From: an uncultured Clostridia bacterium
GTDB lineage: Bacteria; Bacillota; Clostridia; Oscillospirales; Acutalibacteraceae
NCBI GenBank assembly: GCA_947627345.1
Contig: CANQVS010000003.1
Span: forward strand, 1-64,000
Reading direction: 5' to 3'
Length of the DNA: 64,000 nt
Shown here: in pieces, positions 27,419 through 37,088 of the stretch
How positions within the stretch are numbered: position 1 is the stretch's first letter
How the letters are laid out: each line of letters starts with the position of its first letter
Notes under the pieces: generated by a model
The model's input: the letters and a program-made list of their open reading frames with translations, nothing else
Told to the model about the DNA's origin: nothing
Database searches by the model: none
Made by a program: the position numbers and the translations under genes

Positions 27419-27874
27419 TCAAAAAATTCCGCCGTAATATTCCGCCTTGGAGTACAACTTTAAAAGGGGTTCCCACTGCACAAAAAATTTGTCGGCAATC
27501 GGATGAACTAATTTACCGGACAATGATTTTTCATAAACACGGGCAAACGACTCGATGTAAACAATTTTCTTACCCATTAGTTTGCCAATATAGCAGAACG
27601 GAACACAAATCATAGCTCCTGTTGTTATTATTACATTGGGGGATTCTTTTCTCAGTATTTTTAAGGCATTAAAAGTGAGTTTAATAAAATGAAATATAAA
27701 TCCTCTTTCACGGCGGTTAATCTGCTCAACACATATAATATTGTTAAGCTTGCTGTCCGAAGCCTGACCTCCCTCCTCGGTAACAAAACATACATCGTAG
27801 TCGTCCGTGAGTTCTTTAAGGCACATAAGTTCCTCCCAATGTCCCCCCGAAGAAGCAATCATACAAAGTTTCAT
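27419..27874 (-). CDS. PssD/Alg14-like glycosyltransferase subunit
   Basis: MKLCMIASSGGHWEELMCLKEL...VIITTGAMICVPFCYIGKLMGKKIVYIESFARV. Confidence 0.87.
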   Translation of the reverse strand: MKLCMIASSGGHWEELMCLKELTDDYDVCFVTEEGGQASDSKLNNIICVEQINRRERGFIFHFIKLTFNALKILRKESPNVIITTGAMICVPFCYIGKLMGKKIVYIESFARVYEKSLSGKLVHPIADKFFVQWEPLLKLYSKAEYYGGIF

Positions 27875-28312
27875 ATTATTCCCCCATCATTATCTATCAT
27901 AATGTATTCCAATTTTTCGGGTATAGATATATGCCCCTGATAATTTTCTGTGCGTTGAGTTTATTGATATTTGAGAAATATTTTTCAATATAGTTTTCTG
28001 TATTAAGGGTTTTTATTGTTTATAATAACCAATTTTATTTGATTACCATAATTTAAAAGAACATACATTACCTCAAATACCTTTTAATAAACATTGTCGT
28101 TTAATTATGTCATAACAAAATTGTACTGCCGATAATATAATTCCACAAAATAATTTTATAAAACTTATTTTACATTAACATCACTTTTTTTTCAAGATAG
28201 TTTGTGTAACATACGATAAATAATAATCGTTTTATAATACTTTTATTTATAGTTTCACATAAAATATGTGTAAATAAATCGTAGCTGATAAGAAATTTTG
28301 ATATCAGAAAAT

Positions 28313-28346
28313 GGTCGCACAAATGACTAAAATCACTTGTGCGACC
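28313..28346. terminator. Intergenic hairpin
   Basis: GGTCGCACAA ... TTGTGCGACC. Confidence 0.45.
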
Positions 28347-28447
28347 TGTTACTTTATTAAAATTAAATAATATTTTTTAATACCGTTATATATAGCATCT
28401 TTTTGGAAGTCTATACTATTATCAGTAGTTCATTACCGAATATAATA

Positions 28448-29197
28448 TCAGGCAGTTACATCAGATTCCTTCAACCAGTCCTTTACATCATCTTCGGCTT
28501 CATTTACTTCAGAGCCTATAACCGACAAACCCTCCTTTAATTTTGCGTTCGGGCAAAGCTTTGATATATCTTCCTCACTGCTTCCGAGCTGACTGCCCTC
28601 ATTGGTACAAAGCGGTAATATAGTTTTACCCGAAAAATCATATTCCTCTAAGAACGTGGATACAGGCATAGGAATCGTACCCCACCAAATCGGGTAAATC
28701 AGAATTACGGTATCGTAAGACGCCATATTTTTTACATGGTTTGCAAGCTTTGGGCGAGCGCTTTCCTCCTGCTCTTTTTTAGCTTTCGCTGTTGTGTCAT
28801 CATATAAGGACGGGTATTTATCAACCGTTTTAATAAAAAACAGCTCTCCCCCCGTTTCTTTCTGTACCATATCCGCGAGGATCTTTGCGTTTCCATAGAC
28901 TTTACTGCCTATTAAATTTACACTCGCGCTTGAAACAGCGTCTACGTCCTCTTTATACTCCGCATTTCCGATGCGTGAAAAATAAGCAATAAGTGTTTTA
29001 TTATTTTTTGTATTTTTCTTTGAATCTGATTCTTTCGTTTTCACACCTTTTGGAGTGCCGACAGAGCTTTTTGCGGAATCGGAAATTGACGCATTATTAT
29101 TTGTGTCAGCGCAAGCTGAAAATAAAGATACAATTATCATAAAGGATAAAAATATCAGTATGCTTTTAATTTTACCTTTATAAATCATAAAACGCAC
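28448..29197 (-). CDS. Flavodoxin-domain lipoprotein
   Basis: Lipoprotein signal IVSLFSAC; flavodoxin-like TLIAYFSRIGNAEY and ILIYPIWWGTIPMPV. Confidence 0.85.
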   Translation of the reverse strand: MRFMIYKGKIKSILIFLSFMIIVSLFSACADTNNNASISDSAKSSVGTPKGVKTKESDSKKNTKNNKTLIAYFSRIGNAEYKEDVDAVSSASVNLIGSKVYGNAKILADMVQKETGGELFFIKTVDKYPSLYDDTTAKAKKEQEESARPKLANHVKNMASYDTVILIYPIWWGTIPMPVSTFLEEYDFSGKTILPLCTNEGSQLGSSEEDISKLCPNAKLKEGLSVIGSEVNEAEDDVKDWLKESDVTA

Positions 29198-29263
29198 CTC
29201 CGTCTATTTTATCAAACACTAAAAAAACAGACATTGTGTTTAACTTATATAACAAGCTTTTAA

Positions 29264-30433
29264 TTACAAACACATATGATAAATTTCTTCGACATCATCA
29301 GGAGTAAGGTCCGTAAAGCCGTGCAGAACATCAAAACGGCAAGCCTTTTCAGCCATTGCCTTAAAATCCTTATCGTCAATTCCAAGTTCGGAAAGTCTGC
29401 TCTTTAATCCGAGAGTTTCAAAGAAAAACTTTTCAAGCGCTTTTATTGCCTCTTTTGCTCCATCAATATCCGAAAGAGAAGAATTTACGCCGAGTACGTT
29501 TACTCCGAAACGCTTAATGCGCGGGGCGGTTTCCCCATCTAAAATATACGACAGCCAGCGAGGTGTGAGAATTGCGAGTCCGTGACCGTGAGTTATATCA
29601 TAAAACGCGGAAAGCTCGTGTTCCATAGCGTGACATACGGTAGACTGACTTAATCCGTCAAATAAAAATCCATTAAGCGCCCACGACGACGCCCACATAA
29701 GATTTGCTCTCGCGTCGTAGTCGTCAGGCTTTTTTATGGCAATCGGAGCATATTTTACAACTGTGCTTAAAACCTCCTCCTGCATACGGACGAGCATTTC
29801 CATCTGATCTTCCTTTGTAAAATATGCCATATCAAAAACGTGCGACATAATATCAGCGCTTCCGCACGCGGTCTGATAAGCGTTTACCGTATAGGTGTTT
29901 GTCGGGTCGAGGAATGACACATCGGGGTTGTTATCGGGAGCAAAGTAACCGTATTTCTCATTGGTTTCAATGTTACTGATAACACAGCCTCCGTCCATCT
30001 CGGAGCCTGTCGCCGAAAGTGTAAGAACGGTAACTATCGGCAGGGTTTTGTCAACCTCGGCTTTATGAGTAATTAAATCCCAGCAATCGCCGTCATAATA
30101 AGCGGCCGCGGCAATCGCCTTTGTCGCGTCAATTGTTGAGCCTCCGCCGACAGCAAGTAAAACGTCGATACCCTCTTTTTTGCAGATGTCCGCGCCCTTA
30201 TTTACTGTGGTATGGCGAGGATTCGGCTCAACTCCCGAAAGTTCAAAAACCTTCATATCCGCCTTTTCAAGCTCTTTAATCACCTTGTCGTAAAGACCTA
30301 TTCTCTTAATTGAACCTCCTCCGTAAACGAGTAGTACCTTTTTTCCGAATTTTGCAATTTCCTCGTTCAGGTTTTTGATAATATCTTTTCCGAAATAGAT
30401 TTTTGTTTTGTTGTGAAATACAAAGTCTTTCAT
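29264..30433 (-). CDS. Iron-containing alcohol dehydrogenase (butanol dehydrogenase-like)
   Basis: FHNKTKIYFGKDI, GGGSTIDATKAIA, CHAMEHELSAFYDITHGHGLAILTP. Confidence 0.92.
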   Translation of the reverse strand: MKDFVFHNKTKIYFGKDIIKNLNEEIAKFGKKVLLVYGGGSIKRIGLYDKVIKELEKADMKVFELSGVEPNPRHTTVNKGADICKKEGIDVLLAVGGGSTIDATKAIAAAAYYDGDCWDLITHKAEVDKTLPIVTVLTLSATGSEMDGGCVISNIETNEKYGYFAPDNNPDVSFLDPTNTYTVNAYQTACGSADIMSHVFDMAYFTKEDQMEMLVRMQEEVLSTVVKYAPIAIKKPDDYDARANLMWASSWALNGFLFDGLSQSTVCHAMEHELSAFYDITHGHGLAILTPRWLSYILDGETAPRIKRFGVNVLGVNSSLSDIDGAKEAIKALEKFFFETLGLKSRLSELGIDDKDFKAMAEKACRFDVLHGFTDLTPDDVEEIYHMCL

Positions 30434-30446
30434 ATTTTACCTCTTT

Positions 30447-30962
30447 CTACTTTACTGCGTTTTTTGCCCAATTTTCAACCTGTGAACGCGACGACGGCGC
30501 GTTTCCTCCGCGCACCTCAAGCGCCGAGCCGATAGTCGCTCCTCTGCACGAATTCTTTATAGTCTCAGGAACGCCACCCAAGCCTGAGCCTTCGTGCGTA
30601 ACAACATAGTGAACGGTCTTGTTTTTAAAATCAAGCTTTTCAAGCTGTGTGTATAAAGCCATAGGATATACTCCCCACCAATTAGGACCTACAATAAAAA
30701 TATTTTTATATTCAGAAATGTCTTTGAGATACTTTTTTAACTCGGGCCTCGCTTTTGCTCTGAGTTCTGCCTTAGCCTCCTTAGTGCAGGCTGTGTAATC
30801 CTCGCTGTATGGTTTTACTGTATCAACTTCAAATATGTCCGCGTCAACAGCGTCTTTAATAAAACCCGCAATTAACTCGGCGTTACCCTTTTCAATGCTT
30901 TTTATTGTTCCGTTAACGTAGTTTTGTCCTCTTCTTGAATAGTAAATAATAAGATTTTTCAT
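30447..30962 (-). CDS. Flavodoxin family protein
   Basis: MKNLIIYYSRRGQNYVNG...FIVGPNWWGVYPMALYTQLEKLDFKNKTV. Confidence 0.88.
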   Translation of the reverse strand: MKNLIIYYSRRGQNYVNGTIKSIEKGNAELIAGFIKDAVDADIFEVDTVKPYSEDYTACTKEAKAELRAKARPELKKYLKDISEYKNIFIVGPNWWGVYPMALYTQLEKLDFKNKTVHYVVTHEGSGLGGVPETIKNSCRGATIGSALEVRGGNAPSSRSQVENWAKNAVK

Positions 30963-30984
30963 AAGAGTCACCTCGTCAGATTAA

Positions 30985-31959
30985 TTAAATAAGATGTGTA
31001 TTAAAAAATTCCGTAATTTTATCAAACGGTATTATGTCTTTTCTATCGTAAAGGTCTGTGTGAACCGCGTCTTTAATAATCATAAGCTCCTTATTATCAC
31101 CTTTTAACTTCTTGAACGCGTCCTCGCTGAAATACTTTGAGTGGGCTTTTTCTCCGTGTATTAATAAAACCGCACTTCTTATTTCATCGGCATACGAAAG
31201 AATAGGCATATTCATAAACGAAAGCGCGGAGGTCGTGTTCCAACCGCCGTTTGAATTAAGCGAACGCTTATGATAACCGCGTTTTGTTTTATAGTAATCA
31301 TAGTAATCCTTAACGAAGAACGGCGCGTCATCGGGCAACGGGTCAACAACACCTCCGCCTAACTGATATTCCCCGTTTTTATAGTCCTCCGTCCTCTGCG
31401 CGTTAAGTTTTTTCCTAAGCTCATAGCGTTCATCGGCGCCCATAGCGTCAAAATATCCGTTCGCGTTAACACGGCTCATATCGTACATTGTAGACGCGAC
31501 GGTTGCCTTAATGCGTGAATCTATAGCCGCAGTATTCAAAGCCATTCCGCCCCAACCGCAGATTCCGAGTATTCCGATACGCTCGCTGTCAACATTCTCC
31601 TGAACAGAAAGAAAATCAACCGCCGCGGAAAAATCTTCCGTATTAATATCGGGAGACGCAACGTATCTCGGCTGTCCTCCGCTTTCACCCGTAAAGGACG
31701 GGTCGAACGCTATTGTCAGAAATCCTCTTTCCGCGAGAGTTTGGGCATATAGTCCTGAGCTTTGCTCCTTAACTGCGCCGAAAGGTCCGCATACAGCTAC
31801 AGCGGAAAGCTTTCCCTGCGTGTTTTTCGGCTCATACAAATCGGCCGCTAAAGTTATTCCGTATCTGTTATGGAACGTAACCTTTCTGTGATTTACCTTT
31901 TCACTTTTAGGAAATGTCTTATCCCATTCATTTGTCAACGTTAATTCTTGATTTTTCAT
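30985..31959 (-). CDS. Alpha/beta hydrolase (dienelactone hydrolase-like)
   Basis: GILGICGWGGMALNTAA nucleophile region; SD AAGGAGG immediately precedes ATG at 31959. Confidence 0.87.
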   Translation of the reverse strand: MKNQELTLTNEWDKTFPKSEKVNHRKVTFHNRYGITLAADLYEPKNTQGKLSAVAVCGPFGAVKEQSSGLYAQTLAERGFLTIAFDPSFTGESGGQPRYVASPDINTEDFSAAVDFLSVQENVDSERIGILGICGWGGMALNTAAIDSRIKATVASTMYDMSRVNANGYFDAMGADERYELRKKLNAQRTEDYKNGEYQLGGGVVDPLPDDAPFFVKDYYDYYKTKRGYHKRSLNSNGGWNTTSALSFMNMPILSYADEIRSAVLLIHGEKAHSKYFSEDAFKKLKGDNKELMIIKDAVHTDLYDRKDIIPFDKITEFFNTHLI

Positions 31960-32006
31960 TTGTGCCTCCTTATAACTTGACATAGTATTTTTTTAATTAT
32001 ATGATT

Positions 32007-32037
32007 ATTATACAAGTTAAAGTTAACTTTAAGTCAA
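32007..32037 (-). promoter_or_regulatory. MerR-type promoter with 19-bp spacer and palindromic operator
   Basis: Minus strand TTGACT-(19 nt)-TATAAT; spacer and edge contain perfect palindrome TTAAAGTTAACTTTAA (32017-32032); divergent merR gene adjacent. Confidence 0.8.
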
Positions 32038-32067
32038 TACTTATTTTATAATTTTTGGAGGTTTTTT

Positions 32068-32520
32068 ATGGTTTATACAGTAGGTGAAATGGCAAAGGTA
32101 CTGGATGTTAACACATCAACGCTCAGATATTACGACAGCGAGGGACTTCTTCCCTATGTCGAAAGGTCAAGCGGAGGAATGAGAATGTTCAGCGAAAAAG
32201 ATTACGAAGCGCTTATGGTAATAAACTGTCTTAAAAAATCGGGACTTACAATTAAGGAAATTAAGCAGTTTATTGAAATGACAGAAAAGGGCGATGAAAC
32301 AATTGAAGAGCGTTTAAAGCTTTTTGAAAACCGTCGAAAGGCTGTACAAAAGCAGATTGACGAACTGCAAAAAACGAAGAAACTCTTAGACTATAAATGC
32401 TGGTACTATCAAACCGCCAAAAAAGCGGGAAGCGAGCAGTATGTAAAGAATATTTCTCCCGAAAAAATCCCCGAGGAAATCATAGAGGCTAAAAACACTC
32501 TCAAGCCAAAATCTGTTTAA
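32068..32520 (+). CDS. MerR-family transcriptional regulator
   Basis: YTVGEMAKVLDVNTSTLRYYDSEGLLPYVERSSGGMRMFSEKD. Confidence 0.92.
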   Translation: MVYTVGEMAKVLDVNTSTLRYYDSEGLLPYVERSSGGMRMFSEKDYEALMVINCLKKSGLTIKEIKQFIEMTEKGDETIEERLKLFENRRKAVQKQIDELQKTKKLLDYKCWYYQTAKKAGSEQYVKNISPEKIPEEIIEAKNTLKPKSV

Positions 32521-32614
32521 AATCGGCTTTGTTTTCATTATTTTCAAGTATCCGCAGTTAGGTTGTCTGATTTTTGATTTTTACATAAAACGCTTTGATT
32601 TACCGCGGAATTTA

Positions 32615-33343
32615 TTAAGGCAGTTTGTTATATTCTTCGTCAGTTACAGGCTCGCACCATTCGGTTTCTGTTTTTTCTCCCGGAATTTCCTGGGCGATAT
32701 GCTGGAACCAGCTGTCCTTTGCCGCTCCGTGCCAATGCTTTACATTTGCCGGAATGTTTACCACATCTCCCGTATGCAGTTCTATCGGTTCACTGCCCTC
32801 TTCCTGATACCAACCGCGTCCGCTTACGCAAATGAGCATTTGACCTCCGCCCGATTTCGCGTGGTGAATGTGCCAGTTATTTCGGCAGGAAGGCTCAAAT
32901 GTAACGTTAAATGTCGGAACCTGCTCGCTTGTTAAAGGAGCGAGATAGCTTTGACCGATAAAATACTGCGCGTACGCGTCGTTCGGCTCGCCAATCGGAA
33001 ACGGCAGATTTTTTCCCTCGTTTTCATCTTCACCGTAAACTTCCTCAATCATCGGGAAAGTACTCCAAGCTTTGGGCCAACCGCAATAGAATGCGAGCTG
33101 TGTTACAATTTCAACAGCCTCCTGCTTAGTTACTCCGTGTTCCTTGCCTATAATTAAATGACTTTTCAACTGCGGATAAAGTCCTGCTGAAAACAATGCG
33201 GAAATAGTAACCATACTTCTGTCGCGGGCAGAAAGCTTATCCTCCCTTGCCCATACCTCTCCGAATAAAACATCATCATTTAACTGAGCGAATTTCGGAG
33301 CCAATTTTCCTAAATTTTCTCTGCCTGCCGTTTGCTTTTTCAT
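32615..33343 (-). CDS. Carboxymuconolactone decarboxylase-like/cupin fusion protein
   Basis: CMD region RSMVTISALFSAGLYPQLKSHL; cupin region NNWHIHHAKSGGGQMLICVSGRGWYQEEG. Confidence 0.9.
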   Translation of the reverse strand: MKKQTAGRENLGKLAPKFAQLNDDVLFGEVWAREDKLSARDRSMVTISALFSAGLYPQLKSHLIIGKEHGVTKQEAVEIVTQLAFYCGWPKAWSTFPMIEEVYGEDENEGKNLPFPIGEPNDAYAQYFIGQSYLAPLTSEQVPTFNVTFEPSCRNNWHIHHAKSGGGQMLICVSGRGWYQEEGSEPIELHTGDVVNIPANVKHWHGAAKDSWFQHIAQEIPGEKTETEWCEPVTDEEYNKLP

Positions 33344-33376
33344 AAATAACACCTCGATAAATTTATATTTTAATTA

Positions 33377-34219
33377 TTATTTTTGAGAGTTAAAATCGGG
33401 AGCAAATGCCAAAAAGCCTTCAAGCCCTTCTTTTGTCGCATTATAATATCGGATATTTTTATCAAGCCTTGCAATCTCCGCGATTTCATCATCTGTAAGA
33501 GTAAAATCAAAAATGTTTATGTTTTCCTTAATATGTTCGGGATTTTTCGAGCCGGGAATAACAATATTTCCTACCTGCGTATGCCAGCGGAGTATAATCT
33601 GCGCGCAGGTCTTTTTGTATTTTTCAGCGAGTTTTTTAAATATTTCTTCATTTATAAGTTTTTTATCGCCGTGACCCAGCGGATACCAAGCCATAATAAG
33701 TATATCGGGATAGCGCTTTTTAAGCTCATTCTGCGGAAAATACGGATGTGCCTCTACCTGAAATACAGACGGTCTTATACTTGTTTTACTGATAATCTCA
33801 TCAATCTGCTCAACCGAAAAGTTAGATAAACCGAGCGACTTTACCTTACCGTTTTCAACCGCTCTCTCCATAGCCTTATACGCGCTTATATAATCGCCGA
33901 CAGGCTGGTGCAAGAATAAAAGGTCGATATAATCTGTACCAAGTCTCTTAAGCGTTTGTTCAACCGCGTTGTCCGCGTCCTTATAAACGCTCGGCCAAAG
34001 CTTTGTAGAAATATACAAGTCCTCTCTGCTTTTACCGCTTTGTTTAATACCTCTGCCCACCGCTTTTTCGTTCATATAAGCGTTTGCGGTATCAATTAAA
34101 GTATAGCCGTTTTCAATGGCGCTTATGACAGCTTTCTGTGCATCGTCAGGCTCAAGAAGGAATGTTCCGATTCCCGCTGTGGGTATTTTTGTGTTATTAT
34201 TTAATAATACGTTTTTCAT
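33377..34219 (-). CDS. Aldo/keto reductase
   Basis: GYTLIDTANAYMNEKAVGRGIKQSG; DYIDLLFLHQPVGDY; VKSLGLSNFS. Confidence 0.93.
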   Translation of the reverse strand: MKNVLLNNNTKIPTAGIGTFLLEPDDAQKAVISAIENGYTLIDTANAYMNEKAVGRGIKQSGKSREDLYISTKLWPSVYKDADNAVEQTLKRLGTDYIDLLFLHQPVGDYISAYKAMERAVENGKVKSLGLSNFSVEQIDEIISKTSIRPSVFQVEAHPYFPQNELKKRYPDILIMAWYPLGHGDKKLINEEIFKKLAEKYKKTCAQIILRWHTQVGNIVIPGSKNPEHIKENINIFDFTLTDDEIAEIARLDKNIRYYNATKEGLEGFLAFAPDFNSQK

Positions 34220-34332
34220 AACAGGACCTCCGTAATTTTATGGTATTATTTTATCCTATTATTCCCTAAAAGTACAATATCAATTCTGTATTGTGCTATA
34301 CTTAAAATGTATACTGAAAGCAGGTGGAGTTT

Positions 34333-35178
34333 ATGATAGAAATATATCTACTTGAACAGCTTGCGGCGGTGAAAGAATACGGTACTCTTTCGGACGCCGC
34401 AAAGCATTTAAGAATAGCACAGCCGTCAGTATCCCGCGCTATGAGAAAGATAGAGAGCGGACTGGGTGCGGAGCTGTTTACAAGAAGTAAAAACAAAATC
34501 ACTCTGAACGAAACGGGAAAACTCGCCGCCCAATACGCGCGGGACATACTCGATTTAGAAGAAAAAATGCAAAAGCATATAAAGGAATTTGATGAAAGTC
34601 TTAATTCTGTTTCAATAGGGAGTGTAGCGCCCGGACCTCTGATGGTACTTCTTCCAAGATTGGCTGTCACCGTGGCTGATACAACGGTCAGCTCAAATAT
34701 TTCGGACGAGGATGAACTTATTACAGGATTAAAAAACTCAAAATACAATCTTTTAATTCTTAACCGCCCCGTTAAAGATGAGAAATATGTCTGCACAAAA
34801 TACTTATCGGAACGCCTTTTTGCGAATGTAAGCCATTTTCATCCTGCCGCCGCTCAAAAGAAAATAAGCTTTAGTGAAATGGACGGTCAGAATTTTATTA
34901 TGTATTCAAGAGTCGGATTATGGGAAGAAATTGTGAAATCAAAAATGCCCGGTGCAAAATTTTTTAAGCAGGAAAATATGGACGCTGTCGCAGAGCTTTC
35001 AAGCCTGTCGGACCTCCCCACGTTTTCAACGGATATTACGCAGGAAGTTATAAACTCGCGAAGCAATATGGGAAGAGTTAATATTCCTTTTTCGGATAAA
35101 GAGGCGGAAATGCAGTTTTACCTTATCTACAACAAAAGCGATAAGAAAAGATTTGAAAAAATCATTTCTTCCGTTTAA
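34333..35178 (+). CDS. LysR-family transcriptional regulator
   Basis: EQLAAVKEYGTLSDAAKHLRIAQPSVSRAMRKIESGLGAELFTR HTH. Confidence 0.9.
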   Translation: MIEIYLLEQLAAVKEYGTLSDAAKHLRIAQPSVSRAMRKIESGLGAELFTRSKNKITLNETGKLAAQYARDILDLEEKMQKHIKEFDESLNSVSIGSVAPGPLMVLLPRLAVTVADTTVSSNISDEDELITGLKNSKYNLLILNRPVKDEKYVCTKYLSERLFANVSHFHPAAAQKKISFSEMDGQNFIMYSRVGLWEEIVKSKMPGAKFFKQENMDAVAELSSLSDLPTFSTDITQEVINSRSNMGRVNIPFSDKEAEMQFYLIYNKSDKKRFEKIISSV

Positions 35179-35218
35179 ATCTTATAAAACATTTATTAAT
35201 ATTTTTTAAGGAGAAGCT

Positions 35219-35851
35219 ATGAACGTAACAGAAATAAAAAACGAAATTAACAAACTCGACAAGGCAACCATCCCGGCTCTTAGAAAAATAGCTAAAAGAA
35301 TTGTTAAAGACGATTACAAGGCTTTTCTCGACAACAATCCCTCAGACAGTTTTGAGCTTAAACTTCTTTACGCCTTTACGCTCGGCTACGCAAAAGATGA
35401 CATTAATATATTGATAGAATATTTTGAAAAATTTATACCCGAGGTTTCCGATTGGGCGGTATGCGATTCTCTCTGTCAGGGATTTAAAATCGCCCGAAAA
35501 TATAGAAAACAAGTCTATGATATGCTTATGAAATATAAGGATTCATATGAAGAATTTGAAACGAGAATAGTTGCGGTTGTTCTTTTAAGCCACTATATGA
35601 CTGACGATTATATTGACATCGTTATCGATGTGCTTAATAATTTACATACAGAAAAGTATTACTCAAAAATGGGAGTTGCATGGGCTGTAGCGGAAGTAAT
35701 GGTAAAATATCCCGAAAAATGCTTAAAATATCTTAAAGGCGAAAACTGCGGGCTTGATGATTGGACCTACAATAAATCACTTCAGAAAATGCGCGAGTCA
35801 TACCGTGTTTCAGATGAGATAAAGGCAATTACAAAAAACTTAAAAAGATAA
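35219..35851 (+). CDS. DNA alkylation repair (AlkD-like HEAT-repeat) protein
   Basis: SDWAVCDSLCQGFK, WAVAEVMVKYPEKCLKYL, WTYNKSLQKMRESYRV. Confidence 0.87.
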   Translation: MNVTEIKNEINKLDKATIPALRKIAKRIVKDDYKAFLDNNPSDSFELKLLYAFTLGYAKDDINILIEYFEKFIPEVSDWAVCDSLCQGFKIARKYRKQVYDMLMKYKDSYEEFETRIVAVVLLSHYMTDDYIDIVIDVLNNLHTEKYYSKMGVAWAVAEVMVKYPEKCLKYLKGENCGLDDWTYNKSLQKMRESYRVSDEIKAITKNLKR

Positions 35852-35926
35852 TCTATCTGTTAAGCCTAATTTGTTTGAGAATTAATTAAATCAGGTTTTG
35901 CATATACTTTCTACGGGAGTGATTAA

Positions 35927-36499
35927 ATGTTAATTTTTATCCTTAACTCAACACTGCTCGGCGTGGGGCTTGCTATGGACGCTTTTTCCGTATCAATAGC
36001 AAACGGTCTTGCAGAAACGAAAATGCGCGGTTTAAAGGTAACAGTCACGGCGGGAACATACAGCTTTTTTCAATTTTTAATGCCGATGACGGGCTGGATA
36101 TGTGTTCACTCAATAGTAGAATATTTCAGCGTATTTGAAAAAATTGTACCATATATCGCTCTCGGACTTCTCCTTTATATCGGAATAAAGATGATAGCCC
36201 AATGCCTTAGAAAAAAAGAAATGGAACAGGTAAAACGCCTTAGCGTACCACAGCTTTTAATGCAGGGGGTTGCAACCTCGATAGACGCGCTTTCGGTCGG
36301 ATTTACCATAGCTGAATATGAACTTGCAATGGCGTTTTTGGCGTCTGTAATTATAGCGGTTGTTACATTTATAATTTGTGTATTCGGTTTAATAATCGGC
36401 AAAAAATTCGGAGAAAAATTCACAAAAGCCGAAATGATAGGCGGTATAATTTTAATAGCTATTGGTATTGAAATTTTTGTTAAGGGGATTTTATCTTAA
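35927..36499 (+). CDS. mntP: Manganese efflux pump MntP
   Basis: GVGLAMDAFSVSIANG and GVATSIDALSVGFTIA paired motifs. Confidence 0.92.
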   Translation: MLIFILNSTLLGVGLAMDAFSVSIANGLAETKMRGLKVTVTAGTYSFFQFLMPMTGWICVHSIVEYFSVFEKIVPYIALGLLLYIGIKMIAQCLRKKEMEQVKRLSVPQLLMQGVATSIDALSVGFTIAEYELAMAFLASVIIAVVTFIICVFGLIIGKKFGEKFTKAEMIGGIILIAIGIEIFVKGILS

Positions 36500-36530
36500 A
36501 TTATTTTTAGTACGGATTTGTAATATGCTT

Positions 36531-36572
36531 TTTCCAAAGCAAGGCAGAGGAAGAATCTTTCGGGAAAATTAA
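36531..36572. repeat. Degenerate partial copy R0 of the structured repeat family
   Basis: CCAAAGCAAGGCAGAGGAAGAATCTTTCGGG aligns with CCAAAGTGAGATAGAGGAAGAAACGTCTGGGG. Confidence 0.5.
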
Positions 36573-36596
36573 TTTTTTATAAAATATACACTTTTT

Positions 36597-36710
36597 ATCA
36601 GTCTACAGCAGAACCTATCCTCCCTATCCAAAGTTAGGTAGAGGCAGAACGGCTTGGGGGATATGAATTTCAGAGAGGGACTGCACGGACTGATGCGGAG
36701 ATATAAAAAT
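36597..36710. repeat. Structured repeat unit R1
   Basis: CAGAACCTATCCTCCCTATCCAAAGTTAGGTAGAGG...GGGGGATATGAATTTCAGAGAGGGACTGCACGGACTGATG. Confidence 0.85.
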
Positions 36711-36779
36711 TAAGAATTAAATTTATAGGTAAACTTCTAATTCCTATTCAAAAAAGATAGAACGGAAAAGTTTCTAAAA

Positions 36780-36880
36780 AGTCTATAGCAGAACCTGTCC
36801 TCCCCATCCAAAGTGAGATAGAGGAAGAAACGTCTGGGGGATATGAAATTCAGAAAGGGACTGCACGGACTGATGTGGAA
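36780..36880. repeat. Structured repeat unit R2
   Basis: CAGAACCTGTCCTCCCCATCCAAAGTGAGATAGAGGAAGAAACGTCTGGGGGATATGAAATTCAGAAAGGGACTGCACGGACTGATGTGG. Confidence 0.88.
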
Positions 36881-36890
36881 AATCTAAAAA

Positions 36891-36990
36891 AGAACCTGTC
36901 CTCCCTATCCAAAGTGAGATAGAGGAAGAAACGTCTGGGGGATATGAATTTTCCGAGAGGGACTGCACGGACTGATGTGGAGATATAAAA
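36891..36990. repeat. Structured repeat unit R3 (101-bp period from R2)
   Basis: AGAACCTGTCCTCCCTATCCAAAGTGAGATAGAGGAAGAAACGTCTGGGGGATATGAATTTTCCGAGAGGGACTGCACGGACTGATGTGG. Confidence 0.88.
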
Positions 36991-36991
36991 A

Positions 36992-37028
36992 TGACAGGCG
37001 ACGCAAGATTAAACTTGCGCCGTCTGTC
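36992..37028. terminator. Strong hairpin after the repeats
   Basis: GACAGGCGACGCAAG attaaa CTTGCGCCGTCTGTC (one mismatch) followed by TATTTAT. Confidence 0.65.
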
Positions 37029-37088
37029 TATTTATAAAAGAATGGATGGTGAGATTATAAAATATAGAGAAATTAAACTAATTGCAGA

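Noticed and set aside
36783-36968. 61-aa minus-strand ORF in the repeat region
   Set aside because: Its internal duplication just mirrors the DNA repeat; stem pairing explains the sequence better than coding.
36597-36990. CRISPR array or hammerhead ribozyme in the repeats (CTGATG motif)
   Set aside because: Units are ~100 bp and contiguous, with no unique spacers and no cas genes. CUGAUG is followed by C/U instead of the GA required in a hammerhead core, and no GAAA/NUH partner is placed correctly.
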